A stretch of DNA of 64,000 bases. Origin: Bacteroidetes bacterium 43-16 (GTDB taxonomy: Bacteria > Bacteroidota > Bacteroidia > Chitinophagales > Chitinophagaceae). Position 1 is the first letter of the stretch. Each line of letters begins with the position of its first letter. A program made the translations under genes and the position numbers. Under the pieces are notes generated by a model. It did no database searches and was not told the DNA's origin. It was given only the letters and a program-made list of their open reading frames with translations. The DNA lies in contig MKTB01000009.1 in the NCBI GenBank assembly GCA_001897525.1, positions 1-64,000 on the forward strand, read 5' to 3'. This document shows, piece after piece, positions 63,203-64,000 of this stretch.

Positions 63203-63778
63203 ATGGATATGATACTGGCCTCAAATAATGCAGGTAAGATTAAAGAAATAAATGAGTTGCTGGAGGGAAGATATAAGATCATTTCATTGAAAGAAGCGGG
63301 TATCGAAGAAGAGATCCCCGAGCCCTTTTTCACCTTTGAAGAGAATGCGCTGGCAAAAGCAAAATATGCCTATGATAGAACGGGGATTGTCACCTTTGCA
63401 GAAGACAGCGGGCTGGTAGTGCCTGCTTTAAATGGTGAGCCGGGAGTCTTCAGCGCGCGCTATGCCGGTGAACCCAAGAGTGACCTGGCCAACACAGAAA
63501 AGCTTTTAAAAGAGTTGGAAGGGCATACCGACCGGGCTGCCTATTACACAACTATAATTTGCCTGGCAGGGCTGGGGGGGCTGCACTACTTCTCCGGTAA
63601 ATGTGAGGGGCATATTGCCACGGAAATGCGCGGTGAGGGCGGTTTTGGTTATGACCCGGTATTTATACCTGCGGGTTATGATCAGACATTCGGTGAATTA
63701 CCCGCTGCTGTAAAATCGGCAGTGAGCCACAGGGCAAAAGCCATGAAAGATTTTATCGCTTTCCTGGCCCAATTATAA
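63203..63778 (+). CDS. rdgB: Non-canonical purine NTP pyrophosphatase (RdgB/HAM1)
   Basis: A 191-residue enzyme that removes dITP, XTP and similar nucleotides from the pool. The SNNAGKIKE start, FAEDSGLVV metal-binding region, GEGGFGYDPVF and SHRAKA C-terminal motif are all present. It complements endonuclease V, encoded elsewhere in the window, which repairs inosine already in DNA. It follows the psi-like gene by 12 bp. Confidence 0.95.
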   Translation: MDMILASNNAGKIKEINELLEGRYKIISLKEAGIEEEIPEPFFTFEENALAKAKYAYDRTGIVTFAEDSGLVVPALNGEPGVFSARYAGEPKSDLANTEKLLKELEGHTDRAAYYTTIICLAGLGGLHYFSGKCEGHIATEMRGEGGFGYDPVFIPAGYDQTFGELPAAVKSAVSHRAKAMKDFIAFLAQL

Positions 63779-63798
63779 TTGCTGCTTAAATCATAAGT

Positions 63799-64000
63799 TT
63801 ATTCCGTGTCCGGCATCTGGTCTTTTTCAACCGGTACCGTACCTCTTTGCTGGAATACCCTGATCCAGCTCAGGTCTTTATTTGCTTCCAGTCCGGTACC
63901 GTAGGATACAGAGCCGCCCCTGATGATCTGTACGGGTACTTCTGAGAAGAATCTTTGCAGTTTATTGTTCCACACTAATTGCTGTGTCTTAAGCGTATCA
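63799..64000 (-). CDS. lptC: LPS export ABC transporter periplasmic protein LptC, partial (C-terminus only)
   Basis: A minus-strand frame runs from the window edge to a TAA at 63799-63801, giving 67 residues. The segment DTLKTQQLVWNNKLQRFF ... YGTGLEANKDLSWIRV matches the end of LptC-like (OstA-related) proteins, whose beta-jellyroll strands shuttle lipopolysaccharide from the inner membrane complex to LptA. The N-terminal anchor is outside the window. Identity rests on this short segment only. Confidence 0.65.
   Translation of the reverse strand, partial: DTLKTQQLVWNNKLQRFFSEVPVQIIRGGSVSYGTGLEANKDLSWIRVFQQRGTVPVEKDQMPDTE

Noticed and set aside
1-64000. CRISPR array, prophage, insertion sequence, tRNA or rRNA genes
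   Set aside because: No regularly spaced repeats with unique spacers, no transposase or phage proteins, and no cloverleaf or rRNA-like stretch was found by eye.

Overview
The window looks like a chromosomal segment of a Bacteroidota bacterium, most likely of the Chitinophagaceae or a close relative (inference). Supporting evidence: secreted proteins with type IX secretion or gliding-type C-terminal domains (639-3443, 34237-36459); a methionine synthase split into two genes; Bacteroidota-typical families (DUF1573, DUF3109, a DUF6427-like membrane protein, a fused isobutyryl-CoA mutase); A-rich leaders; and repeated promoter elements of the form TTG - about 20 bp - TAnnTTTG. No tRNA, rRNA, insertion sequence, prophage or CRISPR array was seen. 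The window is gene-dense and largely housekeeping.

Layout. 1-3443: two secreted proteins in tandem (the first cut by the edge). 3636-7636: endonuclease V, a PagL-type outer-membrane deacylase, an RsmF-type rRNA methyltransferase and a membrane-anchored J-domain protein. 7798-12235: a small lipoprotein; a sulfur operon on the minus strand (persulfide dioxygenase-rhodanese, TPMT-like methyltransferase, thioredoxin); a DUF3109 protein and an MBL hydrolase. 12252-12368: an intergenic palindromic repeat. 12395-15779: AspA and LepA. 15855-20955: a methionine operon (promoter, SAM-I riboswitch, split metH, metF). 21080-23742: heme oxygenase and an M13 peptidase. 23908-25158: a 37-residue lipoprotein and two DUF1573 proteins. 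25273-27499: tsaB, a thioesterase, folA and a methyltransferase-like remnant. 27491-31023 (minus): O-antigen ligase/polymerase, Wzz-like protein and RF1. 31254-36459 (minus): DPP-IV, DUF502 and a large adhesin-like protein. 36810-43114 (minus): a tripartite RND efflux pump and a small exported protein.

43364-44579 (minus) is the most accessory-looking part: a ribbon-helix-helix-type antitoxin, a PIN toxin and a 2H phosphoesterase (2'-5' RNA ligase family) joined by ATGA overlaps, with two copies of a 10-bp motif flanking the predicted -7 element. 44765-50979: fused isobutyryl-CoA mutase, SIMPL protein, beta-barrel and a multi-pass membrane protein. 51092-56485: panD, radA, a YiiX-like hydrolase and ftsK. 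56604-64000: a lipoprotein, an exported protein, an MFS transporter, a PaaI-like thioesterase, a saccharopine-dehydrogenase-like enzyme, ilvE, a small protein that may be a distant DNA polymerase III psi subunit, rdgB and the 3' end of an LptC-like gene.

Functional links. The metH-metF set and the isobutyryl-CoA mutase both depend on cobalamin. The sulfur operon can oxidise persulfide and perhaps methylate a thiol. Convergent gene pairs are mostly separated by long, perfect inverted repeats that serve as bidirectional terminators. No obviously undescribed large system is present; the best candidates for something new are the three-gene toxin-antitoxin-2H operon, the TPMT-like gene in the sulfide operon and the psi-like protein.
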